The translations under genes were made by a program, and so were the position numbers. Below the pieces are notes generated by a model. The model searched no databases. It saw only the letters and a list, made by a program, of their open reading frames with translations, and was not told the origin of the DNA. A DNA stretch of 64,000 bases from Sinotaia quadrata (lineage: Eukaryota; Mollusca; Gastropoda; Architaenioglossa; Viviparidae), in assembly GCA_028829895.1 (NCBI GenBank), contig CM054181.1:46065759-46129758 (forward strand). The letters are read 5' to 3'. This document shows positions 48,090-59,524 of the stretch, piece by piece; position 1 is the stretch's first letter; each line of letters starts with the position of its first letter.

Positions 48090-49028
48090 AAAAATAGTAG
48101 TTTCAGTATTAAAGTTCTATCTGAACTCCAAGTGAACTGTTCAGTATCGCGGTTGTTTGAAGTCCATTGATAACTTTTAATATTAACTAACTCTTAGGAT
48201 CAGCCTTTGCAATCAAAACGTAAATGTTTATTTATATCTGACTCGGGGAACATTTTGCAGGCGGAAATTTAAGAGGAAAAACGCATAAGGGAATATTGGT
48301 AGGCGTGTCATCCCCGTAGTACATGAATTATTAATGTCATTTCCTAGAGGCATAAATACACTTGCCGAAACATATTCATGCGTTTATTCACCACATACAC
48401 AAGCCCACCCACCCAATGCTGGTGGTTATATATATTATTATTATATTATATATTATATTTAATTACTTCTTCAGTATACGATATTACGTGTAAGCGTTCT
48501 GGTTTCGCATAAGAGATTATAAATAAAATATTTACTAATTTGCCAGTCGATACACTTAACAGCTATTCATTTAAGACTTATAATTTAATAACTTTATTTT
48601 GTTAAACGCGAAACAATTTAAGAGTTATCTTTTCCTGGGGAATTGTTCTTTTTCTTTCCCTTAGTTTTGTTGTCTTCACAAATGTTTCAGCACAGAATTA
48701 TTAGTCATTGTCGGTAGCAACAATATATTTTTTAAAAATAAAATAGCGTCGAAAACAGATTCCTCTCGGGTTCCGCCTTATGACACTAAAGATGATAATG
48801 TGACAATAAAAGGTGATTAAAAAAAAAAATCCATTCTCTACCAGACCACACCCATCAACTTAACAGACAGGAAGGTGACACATGAGCATTCGCGCACATT
48901 TTCTTCGAGCAGCCATGATTATGCTCTTGTAGTTCTTATCAACCGTGACGCTTTAACCGTCAACCAAATTCTCTCAAATTACCGTCTTAAGCGAATATTT
49001 TGGCGAGAACTAAATTCTTTCAGTATCC
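48090..49028. other. no supported feature
   Basis: AT-rich sequence with an A-run near 48820 and a short (ATT)n tract at 48430-48470. Confidence 0.5.
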
Positions 49029-49029
49029 A

Positions 49030-49360
49030 ATCTTAAGCGAACGAATAGTTAGCCGTGAACTACATTCTTTAAAAGTCTCCTGTTTTGAGCAAATATTATG
49101 TTTAAACAAAGAATTTTTAGCCGTGAAATGACTTCACTAAAGTCTCCTGTTTTGAGCAAATGTTATGCTTAAGCAAAGAATTTTTAGCCGTGAAATGACT
49201 TCACTAAAGTCTCCTGTTTTGAGCAAATGTTATGCTTAAGCAAAGAATTTTTAGCCGTGAAATGACTTCACTAAAGTCTCTTGTCTGAACAAATGATTAT
49301 TTAAGCAAAGAATATTTAGCCGTGAAATAATTTCATTAAACTCTTCTGTCTGAGCAAGGA
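49030..49360. repeat. 66-bp minisatellite, about 4.5 copies
   Basis: Units ttagccgtgaaatgacttca, ctaaagtctcctgttttgag, caaatgttatgcttaagc. The central copies are near-identical, the outer ones diverged. Confidence 0.94.
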
Positions 49361-50299
49361 AAATTTAGCCATATTAGAAGCATCAGCAGAACACTACACA
49401 GAGTGACCTATAATGCTTTATTTTTTTAATTGATTTCCTCTAATGCTTTATTTTTTAACTGATTTATCAGGTAATGCTCCCACACAAACCGTAATTAAAA
49501 AAAAAAAAAAGAACTTATATTCATGTTATGAAAATATACACAAAGAGACCAAATATTCCTACTGACAGAAAACTTTGACCTAAAGAACAATTCGAATGAT
49601 TACCAGACAAAATATAAAATAGAAGGCAATTATCTTCTTTGCTCTTTTTTTTTCTTCTAGATGCCTAGACAGATGGCATGAGAGGAGACACCCAATTATT
49701 TCCAGATTCATCCTGTCATTCGTGTAACAGTTTGCCTGACTCTGCCGCACATTTCAACGGGCAAAAAAAAACAAAATTAAAAGTCGGTTGCTTAAAAAAT
49801 ATGAAACCTGTAACCATATCATGCTGCTTAATATTATTCGAACTTATTTTATTTTATGGAAGACACATTTATGTAAAACACCGTATATATGTAAACCCGC
49901 ATCAGTGTTAGCACCGACGAACGAGGACAGTAAAATAGTTATGAACTATATAACAAAATATGTATTTAAAAAGCAAATTATATTGAGTTTTGTTCCAATC
50001 GTAAATGGATCATTATATGCGGAAGCTCTTTAAATCTGGTTTTTATCATTATGATGATGTGTACTTAGGTAACTATTGAGATTGTATATATATGTCATCT
50101 ATTGCACACAGAACTCTGCGCGATTTGTTAAGAGAATCAAACAAGGTCACTATTCCATACATCTATGTGAAAGTAAATACTGTATTATCTGCCCTTTTAA
50201 AAAATCTCTGGACGAACTTTTATTTCTTTTATTTTTTTTTTTTAAAAATCGATAATTTGCCCTTCAGACTATTGAAATTCTAGACTTTGAATAGATACA

Positions 50300-50700
50300 A
50301 TATTAATTTCTCTGTCCGATATTTCTTTTTTCGCTCCTCTCGATTTTTATTTAATTAAATAGCTATTTTTTTATAACTCATACGAGTATAATTTCTCTCT
50401 CTAGTTTTTTTTTTTTACTTTGTTTCTCTGTTTTTTTTCATTTTTCACTCGGACTCTAAATATTGTATTCTTCCTCAGTTTTTTTTCTCTCTCTCTTTGT
50501 GTACCTCACTATCTTTCCTTATTTACACTCTTTTTCCCGTTTCTCTCTGTCGCTCTCTTACTCTGTTTCTTGGTTCTTACACGTTTCCCTATTTGTCTCT
50601 CTGTCCACCTTTATCTCTCCTTTGATTTTTTTCTCTCTCATACTCTTCTTCCTTCTCTCACGGTCTCATTGTCCCCCTCTCTTGCCCTGCCGTAACATCT
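50300..50700. repeat. T- and CT-rich low-complexity tract
   Basis: Long T runs and tctctct words give open frames rich in Phe, Leu and Ser that are not genes. The sequence at 49370-50300 and 50700-51400 is AT-rich without supported exons. Confidence 0.7.
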
Positions 50701-51414
50701 TTCTCATAAATAGTCTTGTCGTCAATTTGTAACGTTTTTATCACATTTCGGCCTAGTGTTGAGTCTTGATGTGAATATTCAAAATGCGAAAATACTGAAT
50801 TAAATATATATATATAAAGAAAACTTGGCTATGTTATAATTGCTTCTGAACCTCAGTCATTGAACCAGAAATATATTTTTTACAACCAAAACGCCCTTTG
50901 TTTGTTTGCTTGTTTTTAATATTTCCTCTTTCACATAGTAAGATCTAATTTTAATGTTGGTGTTTCGACACAACCAGGTTTTGTCCAAGGGTACCCTGTG
51001 ATTTGTGTTTATTTTACACAGAGCTGAGTTTCAACACATCTCATTAGTGAGTGTCTTCCATTTAAATAATCGTAGTTTTTTGATAGTTCATTATTTGTCT
51101 CTAATACAGCAATATCGATTGTACATCCATATACATTTACCTGACAAAACAATATTTGAGCCTGGAGTTTTTAAAAATGATGTTATATAAAGTATACTCT
51201 ATCTAAGCATTCATTCGCATATATCAGTTTAGTTTGTTTTAATTTATTTTTTTTAAAAATTAGCTTGAGAGTTTGTTAAGTTTCCTAGAAACGAAGGTCT
51301 GTCGGAAACAAATTTAAATTTGAATACGAGAACGATTATGGAAGAGGAAAGTGGAACTAATGAAAAGTATGGTTGTGCCTTAAGGAATCTATCCACTTTG
51401 CCCTTTTACCTCTT

Positions 51415-51454
51415 CTACTTCACTTCCGGTCTCGCGCTCAGCGAGAATATGGCT
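51415..51454 (+). promoter_or_regulatory. ETS-type promoter and possible start codon of a small + strand gene
   Basis: CACTTCCGGT (51421-51430) is a full ETS site (reverse ACCGGAAGTG), followed by ctcgcgctcagcgag, a CpG-rich start-site-like context. ATGGCT at 51449-51454 followed by gtgtga could give Met-Ala spliced in phase 0 to the exon at 51729. The donor is weak. Confidence 0.4.
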
Positions 51455-51728
51455 GTGTGATCACGAGTGCTAATTATTTGTTGTAACCGCTAATGGTCAG
51501 TAGTTCATTTACTTAAAGCTTGCTTACTGTTCTTATCTTGTCTCAAACACTTACGAGTATTCATGAAAGAGTATGTAATGAATATGTTAAAAATAAGTGT
51601 TTGTTTAAAGTAAATGTGCACTTTCTGTCAGTGAAAACACTATGTACTTAATATTTACATTACTTTATCTAATAAAACCAACAGTGGTTTGGAGCTGAAT
51701 TGGCTATGATACATTATTGTTTTCCTAG

Positions 51729-51789
51729 AAAAAGGGCAAAGGTCTCAAGGGAGATAACCCTGCAATGAAAGTCATTGCCAGAAATCAGA
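51729..51789 (+). CDS. candidate early exon, N-terminus like that of the LLC1 family
   Basis: The acceptor (ttgttttcctag) ends at 51728. The only open frame reads KKGKGLKGDNPAMKVIARNQ and leaves one base (A) before a consensus donor, gtaagt. NPxM-xVIARNQ resembles the stretch that precedes IWKDH in LLC1/C20orf85 proteins, which is exactly what the CIMIP1 model lacks. But it lies 5 kb downstream of that gene's last exon and ends in phase 1, whereas exon 25010 needs phase 2. It could be a second family member, a displaced exon, or an unrelated basic N-terminus. It also fits in phase to the candidates at 52823 and 54697. Confidence 0.42.
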
Positions 51790-52805
51790 GTAAGTCTTCA
51801 TGTCAAAGTTGAACTCTGCAATTTTTGGAGTTAGTAAAGAAAGAAAGATAAATAGTGACTTGTGAATTGAACTTTATTATGCCGTTGACTTAGTTCATAT
51901 GAAACTTATTTTGTTGTGGACCTCTGTTCTACTATGACCCATTATGTTAAAACTCAATGAGTGAAATTCAAACAGTTTTGTGTGTTATGAAAGTTCCTAA
52001 GACACATTGCAACATTTTAGATTTCTTTAGTGACAATATTTGATTAGTTAATCCTGTGAGACTTATTGATCTGTGTCCGTACTTATGAAATTAACTTTTC
52101 TTTTATTTTGTTGTTGTTTTAAAAGAGTTTCATATTTTTCATTTTAATTATCTCATTATCAAATTCTTATCATTTCGTATTATCATTGCCTTGTTAATTG
52201 TTCAGTTGTAAGACCATGTGGGACTCTGTTGTGAGCCATTATGTGATTGCAACAATTGTAGTTCTTTCTGTGTCCATCATCCATTCATTTCGATCATTAG
52301 GCGGCTTTCTTCAATGGGCATAAGAAGCAACAAATGCAAGGCATGATACACATCATTGCTTCCCTAGAGTTCTTGGCAGTATAAAATGTATCTCTGGCAA
52401 TATTGGAAACACACGAATATATTCCTGAAGTTTTTTGATAGTAAACAAGTGTATCTGTGGACCTCTTTACAAGAATGCATTGTTTGTTTTTTTCAAAATT
52501 ATATTGTTTAAAAATGTACTTACTTATACAGTATTACCTGCATATGTATAATAATAACAGTGCCCGCTGCGAAGACAATATGTGAAAAGAGACGACAAAT
52601 GTATTGTGTTTAGAAACAAATAAAAGACAAAAATAAATATTTGCTGATGCTATTGGAAAAAGCACTGCCTACTACCCCAGTTCTTTTCCCTTCAGAATAT
52701 TAATTCCTATCCATGATCCATTTTCCATGCCTGTCCGTAATCCCATTCCTCTCCACACCCCGTACCACACGTACGCACGCAAGCACGCACGCACCAAACA
52801 TGTCA

Positions 52806-52945
52806 TCAGTCCTCCGATCTAGTGGGAACAGTTGACGTCATGTTCCGGACCCAACAAGCGGGGAAGTAAGTCTGGATTGCTGTGCAGCTTTTCGAACTCT
52901 CGCTAGAGAGAAACCTGCTCGGCATCAAACCACTTGAAAGAAAAA
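52806..52945. promoter_or_regulatory. CpG-rich block: CRE plus ETS motifs, possible small exon
   Basis: TGACGTCA (52834-52841) lies three bases before TTCCGG (52844-52849), as in TATA-less promoters. The same bases could be a 43-nt + strand exon (52823-52865; MGTVDVMFRTQQAGK) ending at a strong gtaagt donor. It would take phase 1 from 51789 and give phase 2 to 54697. On the minus strand a very strong acceptor (T-run then ctttcaag at about 52935) leads into a Ser-rich 42-codon frame. I cannot choose among these. Confidence 0.35.
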
Positions 52946-53394
52946 AAAAATAGTTTCCCATCAGCGCGCATGCCCGTATGCACGCACACACGCGCGAAAG
53001 TGCACGTACGTTTACTTCATTGTAAAAGCTTTCGTTTATTGTATTAACCAACAAGAAGCTCGATTCAAGACAAGATCCCATTTTACTCTCTCCATCCATC
53101 ACATGAAATTCTGTGAAAAGTGAAATTAATGTCTAGTAACTAGTCAGCTAGTAGGTAGTATAAAAACACTGCAGTAAACAACAGGGAAACAGTTCAGTAA
53201 TCGGTAACAGAAACTAATTAACAAATTTTAAAAGTATATGTGCATTTCGCTACTGCTCGCACCTTGTCTTTCATTATTATTGATAATATTGTGCCCATTA
53301 AATTTACCATGGTATTTTAAAACGTCACTGGACAGCATTTGTGCATTTATCTCAAGGATGCTTTCTACGTTTCTCAAACTGAAAAGACACATGT

Positions 53395-54000
53395 GATCGG
53401 TGATAACACATGTTCTTGGTGATAAGAGTGACTGAGACACTGTTGCGAATCTATCGCTGGGGATACTGATGTGACTGGTAATACAACTGTGAAAGGCACA
53501 AAAGGTGTGATTGGTAAAATACACTGTATACTGTGAATAATGAAGAGTAGTGGTTGATAATAACGATGTGATTCGTAATACAACTGTGATTGGTGGGAAA
53601 TGTGATTGATAATACAGATGTTTTTTATGGTATGGATGTGTTGAAAATACACTCTTATAGAAATTGTTTCGTACTCTTTTGGTTGGTAATATGATTGCCG
53701 TATGGTATTACGTTGTGTACATTAATAATGCATCATAACGGTGGGATTGGCTGTTCAGTGGTGTGACTGCTGATCCATTTGTGATTGGATATTCGGTTTT
53801 AAGTAATGTTTCAGGTATGATTGGTGACACGTATGTGACTGGCTACACAGTGGTGAGTGCTCTATTGGTTTGATTGATGATCCTTAGGTGATTGGCTATA
53901 TAGTTGCAAGTGGTGTTACAGATGTGATTGGCGATATTAGCGTGCTTCCTAATGCGTATGTGATTGATGATACAGATATGCAGATTGTGGTTGATGATAA
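53395..54000. repeat. long degenerate repeat, about 25-30 bp units
   Basis: Words gatgtgattggtaatacaac and tgtgattgatgatacagatg recur for 600 bp with heavy divergence. Confidence 0.75.
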
Positions 54001-54696
54001 CAGATCTGAGTAACCTCATAAAGAGTTTAATTATGCAAATGTTGTGCGCGTCCCTGAGGGCAAGACCGATACTACCATTCCGTCATGGCAGACAGTTTCA
54101 GATCAAATCACAATCGAAATGAACGTGGCCATGTGAACATTTAACAGCGAGTGACACCCCACAAACATGGTCTTATATATGCACGGCTCACATCAGACTA
54201 TTATAGTATTATTATCTCCAATACGGGTCAAACAAAATATCTGCTTACACACTAATTAAGAATAGAAACTGAATATATGAGTGTTTAAAAAACTCAAAGC
54301 ATACAGGTCTAAATTGTCTCAAACGTGTTATTTAAAGGTTTATTTTAACGCTTATTTATCGGTTTTGAAATAGTTTCATAGTAATCTTATCGAATGTGCT
54401 CTCAGTAAGATACTACTGCCATTTAATATAAGCTCACTATGTGCCTATCACCTCAACACGCGCGCACGCGTACGCACACATACACACACTTAATTCTTTT
54501 CTAGTATTCATTCAAAGTATGCCAACTTACACTAGGTCAACTGATTTTATAAGCCATGTATTCTCAAAATTCATTGCTTTCTTTTTTCTTAAAGTCTGAT
54601 TTTAGTAAAACAACGCTACAACCTCAACCTTTCATTATTATTAATTAACATGTTTTATACTGTTATTATATTCCACTGATGATTTGCTAACGCCAG

Positions 54697-54904
54697 TCCA
54701 GAAAACTGCCATGAGGACGAAATGGGCCACTATCGTACAACACCGGGAGGAAGAGAACCGATTTCTTCTGCTTCCACATTGCCGACTTCACCACCAGTCT
54801 TCACGGTTATGTCAGTCACCTTTCGCTACCAGCAACGCGATCCGCACCCTTTCCATGAGCCCCCCTCTCAACCCCTGTTAGTGAGATGTGAAAGCCCTTC
54901 ATAG
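54697..54904 (+). CDS. candidate C-terminal exon of a small + strand gene
   Basis: After an acceptor (tgatttgctaacgccag) ending at 54696, a frame starting in phase 2 reads PENCHEDEMGHYRTTPGGRE, continues through VFTVMSVTFRYQQRD and PHPFHEPPSQPLL, and ends RCESPS before TAG at 54902-54904. The block is clearly richer in GC than its flanks, has a coding-like excess of G in first codon positions, and ATTAAA follows at 54977-54982. Pro-rich with aromatic-basic patches. Another frame is open too but has poorer codon character. It fits in phase after the 52823-52865 candidate. Family not recognised. Confidence 0.48.
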
Positions 54905-55165
54905 AATTGCCCTTGCCAGGCTGCCTGCCCAGTAATGTCAAGCTTAGACGTTGATGGGCTACGTTCTTTTTAGTCAATTAAAAGTTTGAAATATTTTAAA
55001 ATATATAATTAGTGAGGCGATGGCGCGATTGCCTAACCAAGTCAGATACGCTTGAATTCACACACTCACATTAACAGTAATTTGCAAGCTGCAGCGACTC
55101 TTTCGTGGAAATGGTTATGCATGTGTATGTATTGACAGATGTGGTTACCATATATTCAGTTGTAA

Positions 55166-55169
<4 letters not shown>

Positions 55170-55223
<54 letters not shown>

Positions 55224-55243
55224 GAGTGTGTGTGTGCGTGTGT

Positions 55244-55312
<69 letters not shown>
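55170..55312. repeat. compound (GT)n-(GA)n microsatellite
   Basis: GT run with interruptions at 55170-55275, then GA run to 55312. Confidence 0.98.
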
Positions 55313-55314
<2 letters not shown>

Positions 55315-55604
55315 GGAGGGAGCATATATAGAATGTGACCTACTTAAATGAAGAATATATAATACATATGCGGATAGTATCACAACGATGCATATAACCA
55401 TATCATACAAACAATATCACACCGATACAAATTAACAGCTAGTCAAGCAAAAATGTCACACAAAACTCCAGTAACTTATGACACCTTTAGAAACATATAA
55501 CTTACAACAGTTACATTATCAAAGTGAAAGACACACGTTGCTTACAACATATTTAATATCACATGGATAAATGCACGTTCCTTACAACATATATATCACA
55601 TTGA

Positions 55605-55900
55605 CATATATACGTTGCCTACAACAGTACACTATCATATCGATTGATACGCGTTGCTTACAACAGTACACTATCATATCGATTGATAGGCGTTGCTTAC
55701 AACAGTACACTATCATATCGATTGATAGGCGTTGCTTACAACAGTACACTATCATATCGATTGATAGGCGTTGCTTACAACAGTACACTATCATATCGAT
55801 TGATAGGCGTTGCTTACAACAGTACACTATCATATCGATTGATACGCGTTGCTTACAACAGTACAATATCATATCGATTGATATGCGTTGCTTACAACAG
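55605..55900. repeat. 39-bp minisatellite, about 8 copies
   Basis: Units cgttgcttacaacagtacac plus tatcatatcgattgatagg, nearly identical. Since 39 is a multiple of three, repeat peptides appear in three frames on both strands (for example RCLQQYTIISIDR). Confidence 0.97.
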
Positions 55901-55959
55901 AAAAGACATCACCCCGATAGGCACACAAAAACTTTTACACGTAATGCAAAAACAATATC

Positions 55960-56230
55960 ACATTATTCGAACATAACATTAAACAATATAACACCTTAAC
56001 AAACATGACAACACACACTATCACATCGATGCAAACACGACAAACAATATCGCATTGATACAAACATAGTATACCAAAAATATAACGACAAACAATATCA
56101 CTTGGATGCAAACATAATATACAATAAATATCATGCCGATACAAATATAACGACAAACAATATCACATTGATACAAACATAATATAGAAAAAATATCATG
56201 CCGATACAAATATAACGACAAACAATATCA
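55960..56230. repeat. degenerate repeat related to the 39-bp array
   Basis: Words cgacaaacaatatcacattg and atacaaacataatata recur. Shared acaatatcac and gatac words suggest kinship with the array at 55605. From 56231 to 57340 I see no supported feature. Confidence 0.8.
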
Positions 56231-57343
56231 TACATAAGACTCATAGCCTGTGGCGCGCCAGAGTAACCCAACAGTTGAGATTGCGAACCTATAATACTCC
56301 TCTCCACCCACTGGGTAAACTGAAACCCTTTTTATTTTTATATATTTATACCCTTGCCTGTGAGAATAAAGATCTCGCCAGAAACGAGCAAAAGTACAAT
56401 GTCATATCAAACATAGTTCCTTCTGCTAGTCCTACTCCTACTGTTAATTCTGTGACTGTGTTGCAGCCAAGCAAAAAGTGGTAATTAAGGACAAAAAAAA
56501 AAAATGGGGCTAATCAATCCTTCGGCAGTGCAAATGCCAGATTGAGTCAGTGAGTCACCTCTATATTGTTCTGTTAAGGGCCCAGCTAAGGCATCCTTTT
56601 ATCATCATACTGCTTGGTTAGATTGTAACTATGCGCATGTAACTGTTGTAGCATTGTAAGCAGTAGTAACAATAATAAAATCCACACCATTATCATGCGT
56701 TGGTGCAAGGCAATCAATAAATTAACCGGCTTCGAACTAAATCTCCTTGCATGGGATGTAGGAAGCTCATAGGCGAAACTAAATCGCTGAACGCCGGCTC
56801 GCAGCCAGACCGGCTTGTCCCAGCAGTGTAGACGTCTGTGTCACCGTAACCTGACCCAAACGCTCACGCAGACAACCCTCGACGATATTGAGGGAATGCG
56901 GATATAATTATTTTTCTATGCAGACCAGACCGCTGCTGGCTTATTTTTTCCTGATCAGATTTTAAAAATATATATATATTTAACGAGCCGTGACAAAACC
57001 AGAGGTAGAAATAATTGCAGCAGTAAATCGGATATACATTTTATATTGTAGTATTTTTAGGTTATGTATTGTACATTTAGCAGTTCGTTCTCTGTCATGT
57101 GATAGTATTTACGCGATTATTTATTAAATTAAACTTGTTGTTGAACAAACTTTTTCCTCCTTTTTTAATATCTGTCTTAATTTCATCGTTCTCTGCTCTA
57201 CAGTTCGACACAAGTAGAGGAATAGCTGTGGAGGCTGTAATCGCTGTTACAAGCTTTTGAGTAGTTGTTGACAAGAGCATAAAACAACAGCGTAAGAATT
57301 ATTCAGTCATTGAGCAAGAAAAGGTGGCTGAGGAAGGGAAATG

Positions 57344-57350
57344 TATATAA
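57344..57350 (+). promoter_or_regulatory. TATA box of the signal-peptide gene
   Basis: TATATAA lies 103 bp before the start codon at 57453, giving an expected start site near 57375 and a 5' leader of about 75-80 nt. It is followed by a GC-neutral leader without upstream ATGs in a good context. Confidence 0.55.
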
Positions 57351-57452
57351 GGAGATACAGAGAGTAAGGTGAAAAGCAGGAATACAGCCTACTGCATCAA
57401 GAGTTGTCTGTCCTGCTTTCTCTAGCAAGGTCGGGTCTTGTTTGTACACATA

Positions 57453-57513
57453 ATGCAGGCCCTCCGCCTCTTGCTTGCAGCACTGGCTGCATACGCGGGA
57501 GCGAGCAGAAACG
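57453..57513 (+). CDS. first coding exon of a secreted or membrane protein (signal peptide), partial
   Basis: ATG opens MQALRLLLAALAAYAGASRN and leaves one base before a consensus donor (ACG followed by gtaagg). The segment is a textbook signal peptide: a short basic n-region (Arg5), a Leu/Ala core, and small residues before a likely cleavage near AYAGAS. A phase-1 intron straight after a signal peptide is the usual arrangement in extracellular and membrane proteins built from phase-1 domains. A TATA box sits upstream. Without splicing the frame stops 16 codons later. The rest of the gene lies downstream, perhaps outside the window. Confidence 0.7.
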
Positions 57514-57543
57514 GTAAGGGCAAGCAATCGTGCTCAGCCATGT

Positions 57544-57723
57544 TGACCTCTCATTTTGACTGACCTCCCCTTCCTTTATCCTCGCGCTCCGGTAAGGTCA
57601 GGACTGGCTGACCTGAAAATTTCAGTCACTGTCGGAAGACTGCGAATTTAATTTCGCGCTTTGAGTGGTACCCTTGCACTGAAAACACCATTTCCTAGTA
57701 GTTTAAAAATAACAGGTTGACCT
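57544..57723. promoter_or_regulatory. cluster of five nuclear-receptor half-sites
   Basis: TGACCT at 57544, 57561, 57609 and 57718 and AGGTCA at 57595, all in the first intron of the signal-peptide gene. The 57595/57609 pair forms AGGTCA-8 bp-TGACCT. Confidence 0.35.
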
Positions 57724-58599
57724 GAAATACCGCAAGAGTGCTGAAAGTTTTACTCTTCTCTATCGCATTTCCTTATAACGATAACGTTTTTATACAAGAA
57801 GCCGATAATCCAGCTATAATGTTCATTAATGATATAGAACAATGAACATGTTCGATGAGCAGATGTAGAATAACTACTCATACACTACAGCAAAGATACA
57901 GCCCGTACAGGAAAATGTTTCTTCCTTATAGTGTATGTGTATGCCAGTCTTTTGCTTTTGTTAGTGTATAGCAGTAAACGAGGTAGTTATACAAATAGAT
58001 TATTACAGTAGTTGTGAAGCTGAGCTGAACCCGGACATCTATTTTTGTAAGTGTCAGTCAATTGAAGTAGAACTTTTTTTGAATTGCTGGAACAAAATCC
58101 TTTATATAAATAATCTGCTTGCTGAAGATGAATACCTGACCAGCTTGTTAATGCCGGGTACTTACATTCTATTCGATATTCACTGTGAAGAAAAGAGCGA
58201 TGTTTAGAATAATTGAAGATTTTAAATAAGCCGACAGAGGATATGTGATATATTTATTTTTGATGGCAATTATTATCGGACAATTGACCTTAGCGTGCTA
58301 ATGGTGACTTGAAACTACGCTGGGTTTGATATCTACCAAAGAAAACACAAGTCTTCTCGTACTAATATCTTAGCAACTAATGCTTTTTTGTTATTGTCTT
58401 TTTTATGATACTGCATTGTGTTTTGTTTCTTTGTGGTGTCCTTATAGCTAATAGAAATGTTGTTGTCTTTTATTTGGTAAAGGTTTATCTCAAGTAGGTC
58501 AAATGATCACAGAGCACTGCCCTCCCCCCAGATTAGTAAAATTGATAAAAGAATTTGGCGAAGACAATGCAACTCCAGGAAATACTGAATGAAAACACG

Positions 58600-58835
58600 T
58601 GGTGTTCTTTACGCCAGCCAGTGATATCGTTTGACCTTGAACAGAAATAAATAATGAACTTTATGATAGCCATTGTCTTTATACAAACTGAACAGAGATA
58701 AAACAGTGTACTTTGTGATACCCAGTGATATCGTTTGACTTTGAACAAAAATAAATAAATAATGAACTCTATGCTAGCCAGTGTCTTTATACAAACTGAA
58801 CAGATATAAAACAGTGTACTTTGTGGTAGCCAGTG
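58600..58835. repeat. about 121-bp higher-order duplication
   Basis: Two copies of a composite unit: agccagtgatatcgtttgac, ttgaacagaaataaataatg, tctttatacaaactgaac. Confidence 0.9.
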
Positions 58836-59315
58836 ACTCTATATGACTTGAAGAGAAAGAATGAATGTTAACATTGGCCCCCATACCAAGATACTGTACA
58901 AAGAACAGAATGTCAAAAAGTGAACGCGTGATATACACACTAAATGAACAAAAAATAGGAAAAGAAACAGTAATGCACACTCTTGCTTAACATACCTGGT
59001 GAGAAAAAAGAAGACTAAAAGAACGGCGACTGTGCATCATTCCTAATACATTTGCTAAGAAAGACTGAGGTGTGTAGTAGAGATATAAATAAACGCTCTA
59101 GATAACGTGTACATGTACGGAAAGACTGATGGGAACAGAGGAGAAATAAAATGAATGCTTGATGATGCAATGAAAGCAAAAAATGAAGGGATCAGAGGAT
59201 AAATAAATAAATAATTTAGATAGTGCTTACTCATATTGAAACATATTAGGAAACATTGAAGGGAAGAGCGGAGAAAAGAAGTGAATGCTTTAGATCAGAG
59301 ATAGTTATAGCACAG

Positions 59316-59524
59316 GAATGTGCAGCTACCGGTTGTCTCGTACTGTGTGCCTTTTGTCTCGGAGCACGAGTCTCGTCTGTTTGATGAGAGTTATGCACCC
59401 CTCATTTCCGGTCCGTGAATTCTGTCAGCATGGACTAGGAAATCGGCGTGTGGTTTACGTCAAGAGTCCCAGGTCACAGAGCAATACTACTCAAGTTTTG
59501 TATTGTCAAAACAGACAACAATAA
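59316..59524 (+). CDS. weak candidate second exon of the signal-peptide gene
   Basis: An acceptor (gttatagcacag) ends at 59315. In phase 1 the frame continues GMCSYRLSRTVCLLSRS and ends TQVLYCQNRQQ before TAA at 59524. It has five Cys and an NTT glycosylation sequon, and the patch is GC-richer than its flanks. The pyrimidine tract is poor and chance is possible. Confidence 0.25.

Noticed and set aside
55571..55999. 142-residue frame RCLQQYTIISIDR and companion frames on both strands
   Set aside because: 39-bp repeats stay open in several frames on both strands at once, which indicates an array and not selection.
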